Source: Candidatus Woesearchaeota archaeon
GTDB taxonomy: Archaea; Nanobdellota; Nanobdellia; Woesearchaeales; ARS49
Assembly: GCA_016203345.1 (NCBI GenBank)
Contig: JACQMZ010000077.1
Span: 1 to 8,698 of the forward strand
Length of the DNA stretch: 8,698 nucleotides
Direction of reading: 5' to 3'
The notes beneath the pieces were generated by a model, which was not told the origin of the DNA, searched no databases, and saw only the letters and a list, made by a program, of their open reading frames with translations. The translations under genes and the position numbers were made by a program. This document shows positions 1 to 6,288 of this stretch, one piece after another. The first letter of the stretch is position 1. The number at the start of each line of letters is the position of its first letter.

Positions 1-1
1 A

Positions 2-132
2 TGCGAGGGACCGGATTCGAACCGGTGAAGGGACTAACCCACGGGATGTCTGTGGCGACACTGACCTCACAAAGACGAAGTCTTTGCCGCCGCTTAAGTC
101 CCGCCCATTTGACCAGACTTTGGTACCCTCGC
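2..132 (-). tRNA. tRNA-Leu (anticodon UAA) with a 45-base intron
   Basis: On the minus strand the acceptor stem GCGAGGG (126-132) pairs with CCCTCGC (3-9), and position 2 supplies the discriminator A. The T arm reads ACCGG-TTCGAAT-CCGGT. The D loop has the GG pair, and a long variable arm (GGG-TTAGT-CCC) marks class II, as expected for leucine. The anticodon stem CGGGA/TCCCG closes a spliced loop CTTAAGA with anticodon TAA (94-96). The intron (48-92) sits after base 37, the usual archaeal site, leaving an 86-base mature tRNA. No CCA is encoded. A weak AT-rich stretch near 154-161 lies about 25 bases upstream and could be its TATA box. It is downstream of the glycosyltransferase gene on the same strand. 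Confidence 0.95.
48..92 (-). other. tRNA intron (position 37/38) with stem-loop
   Basis: The intron folds by itself. CAAAGAC pairs perfectly with GTCTTTG around a TTC loop, and below it GGCGGC pairs with GTCGCC (one G-U). It would be removed by the archaeal tRNA splicing endonuclease, which reads a bulge-helix-bulge. With the standard 37/38 boundaries the four-base central helix shows only two good pairs (C32-G, U33-A), so the motif is relaxed. The boundaries were chosen because they restore a seven-base anticodon loop with purines at 37 and 38. Confidence 0.8.
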
Positions 133-242
133 AACATCTCGAGTTCACTCGGCGCATTTTCGCAGGCCGATTATCGCCTCGCTCACACGAGATTTTGTAA
201 TGAAAGACTTCTCAGTTCTTAAATCTTACAAATTCCCAGTCG

Positions 243-1883
243 CTAAAAAAATTCGCATGTTGACACACATCCCCGCGTGCATTTCTTGGTCAGTTGAGCC
301 TGAATGTTTTCAGGGAGCAGAATCCTCAACGCGTGCTCTGCTGTTGCGTTTGACTGCCACGCATTGCAAATCTTTTGCGAAACCAAATCTAAAACTCGCT
401 TCTCGTCAGGTGAACGCTGAATCTGGCCTTCGCTTATGATCCTATAGACGTGAATCTTATTCCCTTGATTATCATAGGGAAATGTTTTTAGCAGCTGCCC
501 GTTCTTTTCAACAAAATCGTAAAACTCGTCATTCCACGAATATCTCGCGGCGTAGCTCGGGCTGTACAGCGTGAGATCATTCTGAAGAGGAGACCCGATC
601 ACAAAAGGCGACGTCTTATTCAACGCGTGCACGATGGCAATGTCGCCCATAGTTAGCAGGGCAGGATCCAGCTTGGACACGATCCTTCGTTTGGACTGGG
701 TATAATACTTCAGCGTCCAGTACTCCACGCCATCAACAAAGATTGTTGCATCCTTATCCACCTCTGACAGAAGGTACGGTCCAACATTACGCCACACCAC
801 GTACTGGTCATACGATTCGATCTTGTACACGGACCAGCCTGCGGCGCTCGCCACCAAACAAAGAAGGATCACTGCAGGCACACGTTTATCGACGTACGGC
901 TTTAGCGCGTACACGCCACTGCTGACTATAATGGCGGCAAATGGCAGGCCAAGGAGGAAATGCCTGGGAAACTTTCTACCTTGAAGCATCACCACAAACA
1001 AAAACACGAAGCACAACGTCAAATGAAGAGCAGAATTTCGGTCGCGCTTCATCAACAGAATAATTGTTGCGACAGGAAACCCGACGAGAACAAGCGGCGA
1101 CAGTCCATCAAACAAAACAGATAGACCGTAATACCATGGCACTGCTGTTCCCATGCTCTGATTAAACACCCAGTACAATATTCCATACCCGACGTATACG
1201 ACATTTGTCATGCTAAATTCATAAGAAAACAAAAGCACTGCCACTCCCGCAGTTGCCCCACGCAGTGCTGAAACAATTGAGCGAATTACTGCCTTTCGTC
1301 CTGAAAAAAGTGCACTTATCGCCCGAAACCCCCAATATATGCTCAAAATCATCCAAGAATTGTGCTTTGAGATCACTGCCAATCCTGCACTCAGCCCACC
1401 TGCGTATTCAAACCACTTGCTATTCGTCTGATACTTGTACGCGTACTCAAACAGGCAGATGCTTGCCAACGAAAAAAACACCAATACATTGTCTGGATGA
1501 GCATCCCGATTGCTCAAGACCAGCAAAGGCATCACGGCGGCGATAGCTCCTGCTCCTACTGCAACAGCGCGCCCGTAATGCACGCGCGCAAGAAAGTAAA
1601 CAGCGAACACTGAGAGCCCGCCAAACACTGCGCCATACATGCGAATGCCTGATTCGGCATGACCAAAGACAGAGACAAACGCGCTGACAATCCACGCAGA
1701 CAACGGTGGAAGAATCCCGCCCCAACGCTCCCACGGCGAAATGCCCCTCACCGTCACATCAAGAACGCTGTCATACAAGTCTGCTTCATCGCCATTCAAC
1801 GCAGGTGCGCCTACACCAACCACCCGAAAGAGAAATGCACCTATTACGAGCGCCAGCACCACAAGCCAATCGTTTCGTGACAT
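243..1883 (-). CDS. GT-C membrane glycosyltransferase (PMT/ArnT-like, GT39/GT83 type)
   Basis: A 546-residue integral membrane protein that probably transfers a sugar from a polyprenyl-phosphate donor to a lipid or protein outside the membrane. Residues 1-25 form the first membrane helix, followed by the loop motif NGDEAD (30-35). Its acidic pair D32-E33 is the expected catalytic position of GT-C enzymes. Several hydrophobic helices follow to about residue 345, with the NRDAHPDN segment typical of PMT_2-like proteins between early helices. The last ~200 residues look soluble. The extreme C-terminus has a C-x3-C-x3-C pattern (535, 539, 543). The ATG at 1883 lies about 27 bases from the centre of TTTAAA, with no Shine-Dalgarno, so the message is probably leaderless. 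The acceptor cannot be told from the sequence. Confidence 0.85.
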   Translation of the reverse strand: MSRNDWLVVLALVIGAFLFRVVGVGAPALNGDEADLYDSVLDVTVRGISPWERWGGILPPLSAWIVSAFVSVFGHAESGIRMYGAVFGGLSVFAVYFLARVHYGRAVAVGAGAIAAVMPLLVLSNRDAHPDNVLVFFSLASICLFEYAYKYQTNSKWFEYAGGLSAGLAVISKHNSWMILSIYWGFRAISALFSGRKAVIRSIVSALRGATAGVAVLLFSYEFSMTNVVYVGYGILYWVFNQSMGTAVPWYYGLSVLFDGLSPLVLVGFPVATIILLMKRDRNSALHLTLCFVFLFVVMLQGRKFPRHFLLGLPFAAIIVSSGVYALKPYVDKRVPAVILLCLVASAAGWSVYKIESYDQYVVWRNVGPYLLSEVDKDATIFVDGVEYWTLKYYTQSKRRIVSKLDPALLTMGDIAIVHALNKTSPFVIGSPLQNDLTLYSPSYAARYSWNDEFYDFVEKNGQLLKTFPYDNQGNKIHVYRIISEGQIQRSPDEKRVLDLVSQKICNAWQSNATAEHALRILLPENIQAQLTKKCTRGCVSTCEFF

Positions 1884-1907
1884 GCTCGCACTGTAGTTTG
1901 GGAAATG

Positions 1908-1915
1908 TTTAAATA
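1908..1915. promoter_or_regulatory. Shared bidirectional TATA box (TTTAAATA)
   Basis: The core TTTAAA (1908-1913) is its own reverse complement. Its centre is about 27.5 bases from the ATG at 1938 on the plus strand and 27.5 bases from the ATG at 1883 on the minus strand. This matches the archaeal TATA-to-start distance on both sides, so one site could drive two divergent leaderless messages. Confidence 0.7.
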
Positions 1916-1937
1916 TGTACTTGCCCCGTTGAAGAAC

Positions 1938-3269
1938 ATGAAAGCACTTCTCGTTTTTCCCACACCAAAAAGAGAAGAAGTCTACTTCAACACACTTCCC
2001 CCTCTGGGCATGCTCACCATAGCATCATACCTGGAATCCAAGAGTATACCAACGGACGTTGTGGATTGCCATGTCACGCGAAAAATGAAGAATTTTGCAG
2101 ACTACGACGTCATCTGTTTTTCAGTCAACGTAGCAAACGTGGAAAATACTGTTGAGTATATCAAAGAAATCCGCGCCTTGGGTGGCAACCGCAAAATCAT
2201 CATTGGAGGACCTCAGGACGCGCACCGCGCAGAATTCTGGGTGCGCGAGCACGGTGTGAATGCAGTCGTTATCGGCGAAGGAGAAATCATCATTCACAAT
2301 TACCTGACTGCCGCAGATCCGCTTACCGTCAAAGGACTTGTTGTAAAAGATCCTCACGGCAAGATAGTCTTTACAGGACCTGCTCCCCTCGTCATGAAAC
2401 TCGACACCCTTCCTTTTGCCGCGCTCGACAAAGTTCCAATACACAAATACAATTCCCCATTCAAGCAAGCATTTCCGATTTCGAGCATCATCACCTCGCG
2501 CGGGTGCCCCTCACAATGCACGTTCTGCTTCCACAACCCTGTCTGGCGCCAACGAAGCGCAAAAAACGTAGTGGACGAAATGGAATGGCAGCACAAGAAA
2601 CTCGGAGTGAACGAGTTCTGGGTTGCCGACGACAACTTCACGCTCAACCGCCAACGCGCATGGGACATATGCGAAGACATCATCAAACGCGGGTTAAACA
2701 TCAAGCTGCAATGCAAGAACGGCATCCGCGTGGACAAAGTGGACTACGAGCTGCTCAAAAAAATGAAAGAAGCAGGGGTGTGGCTTGTGTCTGTTGCGCC
2801 AGAAAGCGGAAATCCTGAAACACTCATCCGCGTAAAAAAAGACTTCACGCTTGAACGGGTAGACCAAGTGGTGAAATGGTGCAAAGAGCTTGACATCAAA
2901 ACTGTCGCGCTGTTCATCATCGGACTTCCGTGGGAAACACCAAAGGACATCTACGACACCCTAGAGTTTGCCCGCAAACTCAACGCAGATTTTGTCCAGT
3001 TCGCGCGTTACACCCCCATCGAAGGTACGCCGTTATACGAAGAAGTCAAAGACCGTCTCGTGGGAGAATTCAACGATGTCGCCATCCATGCAGGCACCCT
3101 CAACTACAACGCGCCACACATTTCTGCCGAAGAAATGGGCGCGTTTTACAAAACAGCGTACCGGTCGTATTACTTGCGGCTGTCTAAAATATTCAACATT
3201 CTCCGCATGCTTTCGCTCAGAGACATCTTCTATTCCCTCAAGTACACGCTGGCAAGCGGGAACATGTGA
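1938..3269 (+). CDS. B12-binding-domain radical SAM protein
   Basis: A 443-residue protein. Residues 1-~130 form a cobalamin-binding-like Rossmann domain (MKALLVFPTP start, PPLGMLTIASYLE, IIGGPQ, VIGEGE), without the DxHxxG base-off motif. The radical SAM barrel follows. Cysteines 190, 194 and 197 (CPSQCTFC) bind the 4Fe-4S cluster that cleaves S-adenosylmethionine, and VAPESGNPE and FIIGLPWET are typical later strands. Family members often methylate unactivated carbons or rearrange lipid, cofactor or antibiotic precursors; the substrate here is unknown. I chose the ATG at 1938 because the ATG at 1905 overlaps the TATA box and the family start is MKxLLV. The divergent glycosyltransferase shares its promoter, which hints at a common lipid or glycan pathway. 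Confidence 0.88.
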   Translation: MKALLVFPTPKREEVYFNTLPPLGMLTIASYLESKSIPTDVVDCHVTRKMKNFADYDVICFSVNVANVENTVEYIKEIRALGGNRKIIIGGPQDAHRAEFWVREHGVNAVVIGEGEIIIHNYLTAADPLTVKGLVVKDPHGKIVFTGPAPLVMKLDTLPFAALDKVPIHKYNSPFKQAFPISSIITSRGCPSQCTFCFHNPVWRQRSAKNVVDEMEWQHKKLGVNEFWVADDNFTLNRQRAWDICEDIIKRGLNIKLQCKNGIRVDKVDYELLKKMKEAGVWLVSVAPESGNPETLIRVKKDFTLERVDQVVKWCKELDIKTVALFIIGLPWETPKDIYDTLEFARKLNADFVQFARYTPIEGTPLYEEVKDRLVGEFNDVAIHAGTLNYNAPHISAEEMGAFYKTAYRSYYLRLSKIFNILRMLSLRDIFYSLKYTLASGNM

Positions 3270-3307
3270 AGATTTTCTGAATTCGCTTCGCTCATTCAAG
3301 AAAATCT
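3270..3307. repeat. Palindromic intergenic element, copy A
   Basis: AGATTTTCT (3270-3278) pairs with AGAAAATCT (3299-3307). After a one-base bulge (3298), GAAT (3279-3282) pairs with ATTC (3294-3297), enclosing TCGCTTCGCTC. A second GAAAATCT follows at 3315-3322 and could compete for pairing. The element begins directly after the radical SAM stop codon and lies before the DUF460 promoter. It matches the element at 5505-5544 in layout, bulge position and loop. Confidence 0.75.
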
Positions 3308-3337
3308 GGGTTGCGAAAATCTTGGGGGGGGAATGAA

Positions 3338-3343
3338 TTTAAG
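3338..3343 (+). promoter_or_regulatory. TATA box of the DUF460 gene (TTTAAG)
   Basis: The AT-rich box is centred about 27 bases before the ATG at 3368, with no Shine-Dalgarno in between, which fits a leaderless transcript. A run of eight G residues (3324-3331) lies immediately upstream of the possible BRE purine stretch. Confidence 0.6.
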
Positions 3344-3367
3344 TGAATCTATACTCCTGTCGTTGTC

Positions 3368-4486
3368 ATGCGCGCGCAACTCATCGTAGGCATTGACCCG
3401 GGAACGACTAGTGGCTATGTTGCTCTTGACACACGAGGCAACCTTGTCGCGAAAGAATCAGGCAAGGACATTCCATTTGAAGAAATGCTCAGGCGAGTGA
3501 CGAATCAGGGCATAGTGCTCGTCGTGGCAACAGACAAGGCAAAAGTCCCGGACCTCGTGTACAGATTTGCCGCAAAGACCGGGGCAAAAATTTACGCGCC
3601 GCCGCAGGACATTCTTGTTTGTGAAAAAAAAGAGTTGACCGCGCATCTTACCCTCAAGGATGCGCACCAAATGGACGCTGCAGCATCCGCGCTTTCCGCA
3701 TACGCGGCACACGCGTCCACCCTGAGCAAAATACAAGAGCAGTGCAGACTGCACAACGCTCTCAACCACTTCAACACCATTTGCGTCGCAGTAATCAAGA
3801 ACGGCACAAATATAACAGACGCCATTCGCGCTGTGCTCACTCCGGCAACACCGCACATTGCTTCACCCAAGACAGCACAGGAGCGCGTGCAAGTGAGCAA
3901 AAAACCTGCCATTGACTGGAGCGCACATGTCAGAAAACTTGCGAATGCGCTTCAACGACACAAGAAAAAAATTTCGTTTCTTAAGAATAAACTGACTGGA
4001 GCACAAGACCCTGTACTTCGTGACAAGAAAATAAGTGACGCTTTACACTGGAAAGAAGAGCGTATCAAAGAACTTACCTGCCTTGTTCGTTCCACCACTA
4101 TGCACGCGCATCATGCAAAAGATCAATTGACATTTGCACGAGAACTCCTCCTGTCTGACCTCGTATTCATGCCCCGGCTCAAACGATTAAGTCTTCCTGA
4201 ACTTCAAAGGATTGTACACTACAAAGGAAACTGGGCATGGGTTTCCGAAGGACACCCCCTCCCTGAAAAAACAGTGCTTGCCGCGAAACTATGGAACGTG
4301 AAATTCTTGGTAGAAAAAGGAAGACTGAACGAGGAATTGGAATGGTATCCTGCAAGCGACGTAAAACATACAGTATTTCTTGACTTGGTGGGTGTTGAAA
4401 AGGCGCATTTGGAACATCTGAAGAATCCCTGCGTCATCGGTAAAATTATAAAGGATTACAAACAGGAACAACAGCAGAACACATGA
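3368..4486 (+). CDS. DUF460 (COG2433) RNase H/RuvC-fold protein, short form
   Basis: A 372-residue archaeal protein of unknown function. Residues 5-14 (LIVGIDPGTT) are the first strand of an RNase H-like fold with candidate catalytic D10. VVATDKAK (D56), the EKK segment (E86) and DAHQMDAAASALSAYAAH (D98, D103) follow in DUF460 order, so this part resembles Holliday-junction resolvase-type nucleases. Residues ~175-250 are charged and predicted coiled coil; ~255-372 are a globular C-terminal part. As I recall the family, many members exceed 550 residues with a longer coiled coil, so this is a compact version. The start is supported by the TATA box 27 bases upstream. Its stop TGA overlaps the ATG of the decayed Nudix gene, suggesting they were once translationally coupled. 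Nuclease activity is inferred only. Confidence 0.82.
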   Translation: MRAQLIVGIDPGTTSGYVALDTRGNLVAKESGKDIPFEEMLRRVTNQGIVLVVATDKAKVPDLVYRFAAKTGAKIYAPPQDILVCEKKELTAHLTLKDAHQMDAAASALSAYAAHASTLSKIQEQCRLHNALNHFNTICVAVIKNGTNITDAIRAVLTPATPHIASPKTAQERVQVSKKPAIDWSAHVRKLANALQRHKKKISFLKNKLTGAQDPVLRDKKISDALHWKEERIKELTCLVRSTTMHAHHAKDQLTFARELLLSDLVFMPRLKRLSLPELQRIVHYKGNWAWVSEGHPLPEKTVLAAKLWNVKFLVEKGRLNEELEWYPASDVKHTVFLDLVGVEKAHLEHLKNPCVIGKIIKDYKQEQQQNT

Positions 4487-4714
4487 TACTCCCCACATAC
4501 GTCATCGCCATTGCAATCGTAAAGTGTAATGCAAAATACCTGATCGGCAAGCGGATGGGTTGTCCTCCCGTTTATGATTGAGACGACGCCCAACAAGGCA
4601 GTGGTAAATGTTAAAGACCATTCTGAATTGATGTGGGTGACGAAGCGGGAGCTGACAGAGTACAGGGATTTGAGAATTTTTCTGACTGAGCTAGTAAAAC
4701 AAGGATTACTGTAA
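4483..4714 (+). pseudogene. Decayed Nudix hydrolase gene (Nudix box deleted)
   Basis: Two reading-frame fragments lie head to tail. The first starts at the ATG at 4483, overlapping the DUF460 stop as ATGA, and encodes a Nudix-like first strand (YVIAIAIVKCNAKYLIGKR) before a TGA at 4579-4581. The second, one frame away (ATG at 4574, TAA at 4712-4714), encodes 46 residues containing KDHSELMWVTKRELTEY, the typical late Nudix motif in which a conserved W-V precedes a helix. The GX5EX7REUXEEXGU catalytic box that should lie between them is missing, along with roughly half the protein. No nucleotide hydrolysis can be expected. The junction probably falls near 4565-4580. Family assignment rests on both ends and their order. 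Confidence 0.68.
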
Positions 4715-4727
4715 CTACATTAGCCGC

Positions 4728-5447
4728 TCACTTGAAGTACTTTTTTCCAGTCCTGTATTCTATCCCTTTCCAGAAATGCCAGAGTGCGTCCCGGCACTTG
4801 CCGCACATTGCAGAGCCGGAAGAACTGGCATGCATGACACAATTCGAGTCTGCATACCCATTAACCCTGTACCTATCATGGTGAGGGTTCAAGCCCAACA
4901 AATGCCCAGCTTCGTGCTTTGCAATTTGCGCCACATCGTATGTTTTTCCTGGCGGCACTGACATCACCACATAGCCAGCGCCAAAACTTCCCACACCACA
5001 CGTGCTGTCAGATGCAAGCTTTGGACCAGTATTATCGCTATTGCATTTGCCGCGCAAATAATGCGGCACGATCACCACAACCCCGTGAGGAGACGGATCG
5101 TCCCTGTCAAACCGCCAGGAGACAAGAAACTCAGCCAAACGATTAAAGCGCAGTTTTGTCCTTTTCGAAGACAAGTGCACCATGTTGTCGATAGAGTCTG
5201 ACTCGCATGAAACAATACTGAAATCAAGACCGAGCGAGTCAACAAGATCTGCCATACCATGCATTACAGGACCGACATGTTCTAGTGTACCTGCCGTGGG
5301 ATAAACGACAACTCTCCTGTTCGTAATCCAGTCCGATCCCCTGTATTGAGTCCCACGCCGACCAGAGGCAGACATCTCATGATTGAATTCGTAAAAATAC
5401 TGCTGCCATGCCTTCACAGAAGCACATGCCTCATCAAGCGATGCCAC
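4728..5447 (-). CDS. Archaemetzincin-like zinc metalloprotease (variant M54)
   Basis: A 239-residue probable zinc peptidase without a signal peptide or membrane segment, so probably cytoplasmic. HEAGH (178-182) supplies two zinc histidines and the general base E179, and G185 follows as in metzincins. CVMHAS (203-208) is the Met-turn (M205), and CGKC (215-218) resembles the archaemetzincin structural zinc site. The family pattern is HExxHxxGxxHC-x4-CxM-x17-CxxC. Here the third ligand is shifted (H189 or H190 instead of position 188), the following Cys is missing, the loop to the Met-turn is longer, and only nine residues separate Met-turn and CxxC. The start is GTG at 5447: a stop lies upstream in frame at 5469-5471 and a TATA box is 27 bases away. 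Substrate unknown. Confidence 0.75.
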   Translation of the reverse strand: MASLDEACASVKAWQQYFYEFNHEMSASGRRGTQYRGSDWITNRRVVVYPTAGTLEHVGPVMHGMADLVDSLGLDFSIVSCESDSIDNMVHLSSKRTKLRFNRLAEFLVSWRFDRDDPSPHGVVVIVPHYLRGKCNSDNTGPKLASDSTCGVGSFGAGYVVMSVPPGKTYDVAQIAKHEAGHLLGLNPHHDRYRVNGYADSNCVMHASSSGSAMCGKCRDALWHFWKGIEYRTGKKYFK

Positions 5448-5470
5448 GTCAGCACTTTGCCACCTGCACT

Positions 5471-5476
5471 ATTAAA
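5471..5476 (-). promoter_or_regulatory. TATA box of the metalloprotease gene
   Basis: On the minus strand this reads TTTAAT, inside CTTTAATAG, centred about 26.5 bases from the GTG start at 5447. No Shine-Dalgarno lies between, so the transcript is probably leaderless and begins with GTG. Confidence 0.55.
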
Positions 5477-5504
5477 GAATCATCCCTGCAAAATACACAC
5501 AACC

Positions 5505-5544
5505 GAATTTCTGAGTTCGCGCTTCGCGCTCACTCCGGAAATTC
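5505..5544. repeat. Palindromic intergenic element, copy B
   Basis: GAATTTC (5505-5511) pairs with GAAATTC (5538-5544). A T-G wobble and a bulged C5536 follow, then GAGT (5513-5516) pairs with ACTC (5532-5535), and GCGC-TTC-GCGC forms the tip. Compared with copy A, an A-T pair is replaced by G-C in the inner stem, the outer stem differs but remains paired, and the tip is two pairs longer. It ends seven bases before the TATA box of the ribosomal operon. Confidence 0.75.
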
Positions 5545-5551
5545 GCAAACC

Positions 5552-5559
5552 TTTAAATA
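5552..5559 (+). promoter_or_regulatory. TATA box of the uL1-uL10-L12 operon
   Basis: TTTAAATA is preceded by a CAAACC stretch that could be the BRE. Counting about 26 bases on puts the transcription start near 5580-5583. This gives a leader of about 38 bases, unlike the leaderless genes nearby. Confidence 0.7.
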
Positions 5560-5582
5560 GCCCTCAGAGTTCTACTGGTCAT

Positions 5583-5614
5583 CCCGTGTACTACAGACGT
5601 TATCTGTAGGAGGG
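5583..5614 (+). promoter_or_regulatory. Leader hairpin and ribosome binding site before uL1
   Basis: CTACAGA (5591-5597) pairs perfectly with TCTGTAG (5603-5609) around a five-base loop. CCC (5583-5585) can pair with GGG (5612-5614) to give a second helix across an uneven internal loop. The GGAGG ribosome binding site (5609-5613) is therefore partly inside the structure. Archaeal uL1 is known to repress its own operon by binding an rRNA-like site in its mRNA. Two helices split by an uneven loop fit that idea, but I did not match the binding consensus. Confidence 0.45.
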
Positions 5615-5619
5615 CTTGC

Positions 5620-6288
5620 ATGAACAAAGATGACGTCAAAAAAGCGCTTGCTGTGCTTAAGGCAAACGCGAAGAAGAGAAAATTTTCACAAAAGATAGAC
5701 CTTATTGTCAATTTCAAGGAACTGGATCTCAAAAAACCAGAACAACAAGTAGACCTCTTTGTCCAGCTGCCCAAGCCGCGCGCAAAAAAATCAAAAATTT
5801 GCGCTTTTGTCGGACCAGAACTCGCAGAGCAAGCCAAGAACGCCATGGACACTGTCGTCCTGCACGACCAGTTCATCCAGTACGCCCAAAATCCAAAGCT
5901 AATAAAAAAGCTGGCGTCAGCGCATGATTTTTTCGTGGCGCAAGCCAACATCATGCCAGACGTGGCAAAAACCTTTGGCCGCATCCTCGGACCCCGCAAC
6001 AAGATGCCCAATCCAAAAGCAGGATGCGTCGTGCCGCCAAACGCCAACCTCGCACCTGTAGCCGACAAGCTCAGAAGCACAGTACGCGTTCTTGCCAGAA
6101 CACAACTCTCATTCAAGACCATTGTGGGAGATGAGCAAACATCTGAAGACGACATCGCCGACAATATTCTCGCCATCTACAGTGCCCTTGCACACCACCT
6201 CCCTCTTGAAGACAACAATATCAAAACAGTCCTCCTGAAGTACACCATGAGCGCGCCAGTCGCTATCGGAAAGGAGGAGAAGCCATGA
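5620..6288 (+). CDS. rpl1: 50S ribosomal protein L1 (uL1)
   Basis: A 222-residue protein of normal archaeal length that binds 23S rRNA helices 76-78 and forms the L1 stalk guiding deacylated tRNA out of the E site. Diagnostic segments are the start NKDDVKKALAVLKANAKKRKFSQKIDLIVNFKELDLKKPEQQVD, and GPRNKMPNPKAG at 124-135, the uL1 signature linking domain II back to domain I. A strong GGAGG site (5609-5613) precedes the ATG by six bases. It heads the operon and its stop overlaps the uL10 start as ATGA. The uL11 gene, often next to uL1 in archaea, is not in this window. Autogenous control through the leader is likely from family knowledge. Confidence 0.96.
   Translation: MNKDDVKKALAVLKANAKKRKFSQKIDLIVNFKELDLKKPEQQVDLFVQLPKPRAKKSKICAFVGPELAEQAKNAMDTVVLHDQFIQYAQNPKLIKKLASAHDFFVAQANIMPDVAKTFGRILGPRNKMPNPKAGCVVPPNANLAPVADKLRSTVRVLARTQLSFKTIVGDEQTSEDDIADNILAIYSALAHHLPLEDNNIKTVLLKYTMSAPVAIGKEEKP

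Noticed and set aside
136..193. Third copy of the palindromic element near the tRNA (GAGTTCACTC, and ATCTCG paired with CGAGAT at 188-193)
   Set aside because: It lacks the TTCGC tip and outer GAAA arms, and the arms are far apart; similarity is probably chance.
1..222. Open frame across the tRNA region on the plus strand
   Set aside because: It runs antisense through a well-supported tRNA and its translation has no protein character.
2121..2737. Overlapping minus-strand frames inside the radical SAM gene
   Set aside because: They are antisense to conserved motifs including the CxxxCxxC cluster site and show no family features.
4289..4498. Minus-strand frame at the end of the DUF460 gene
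   Set aside because: Antisense to conserved DUF460 sequence; hydrophobic only because it mirrors Lys/Asn-rich codons.
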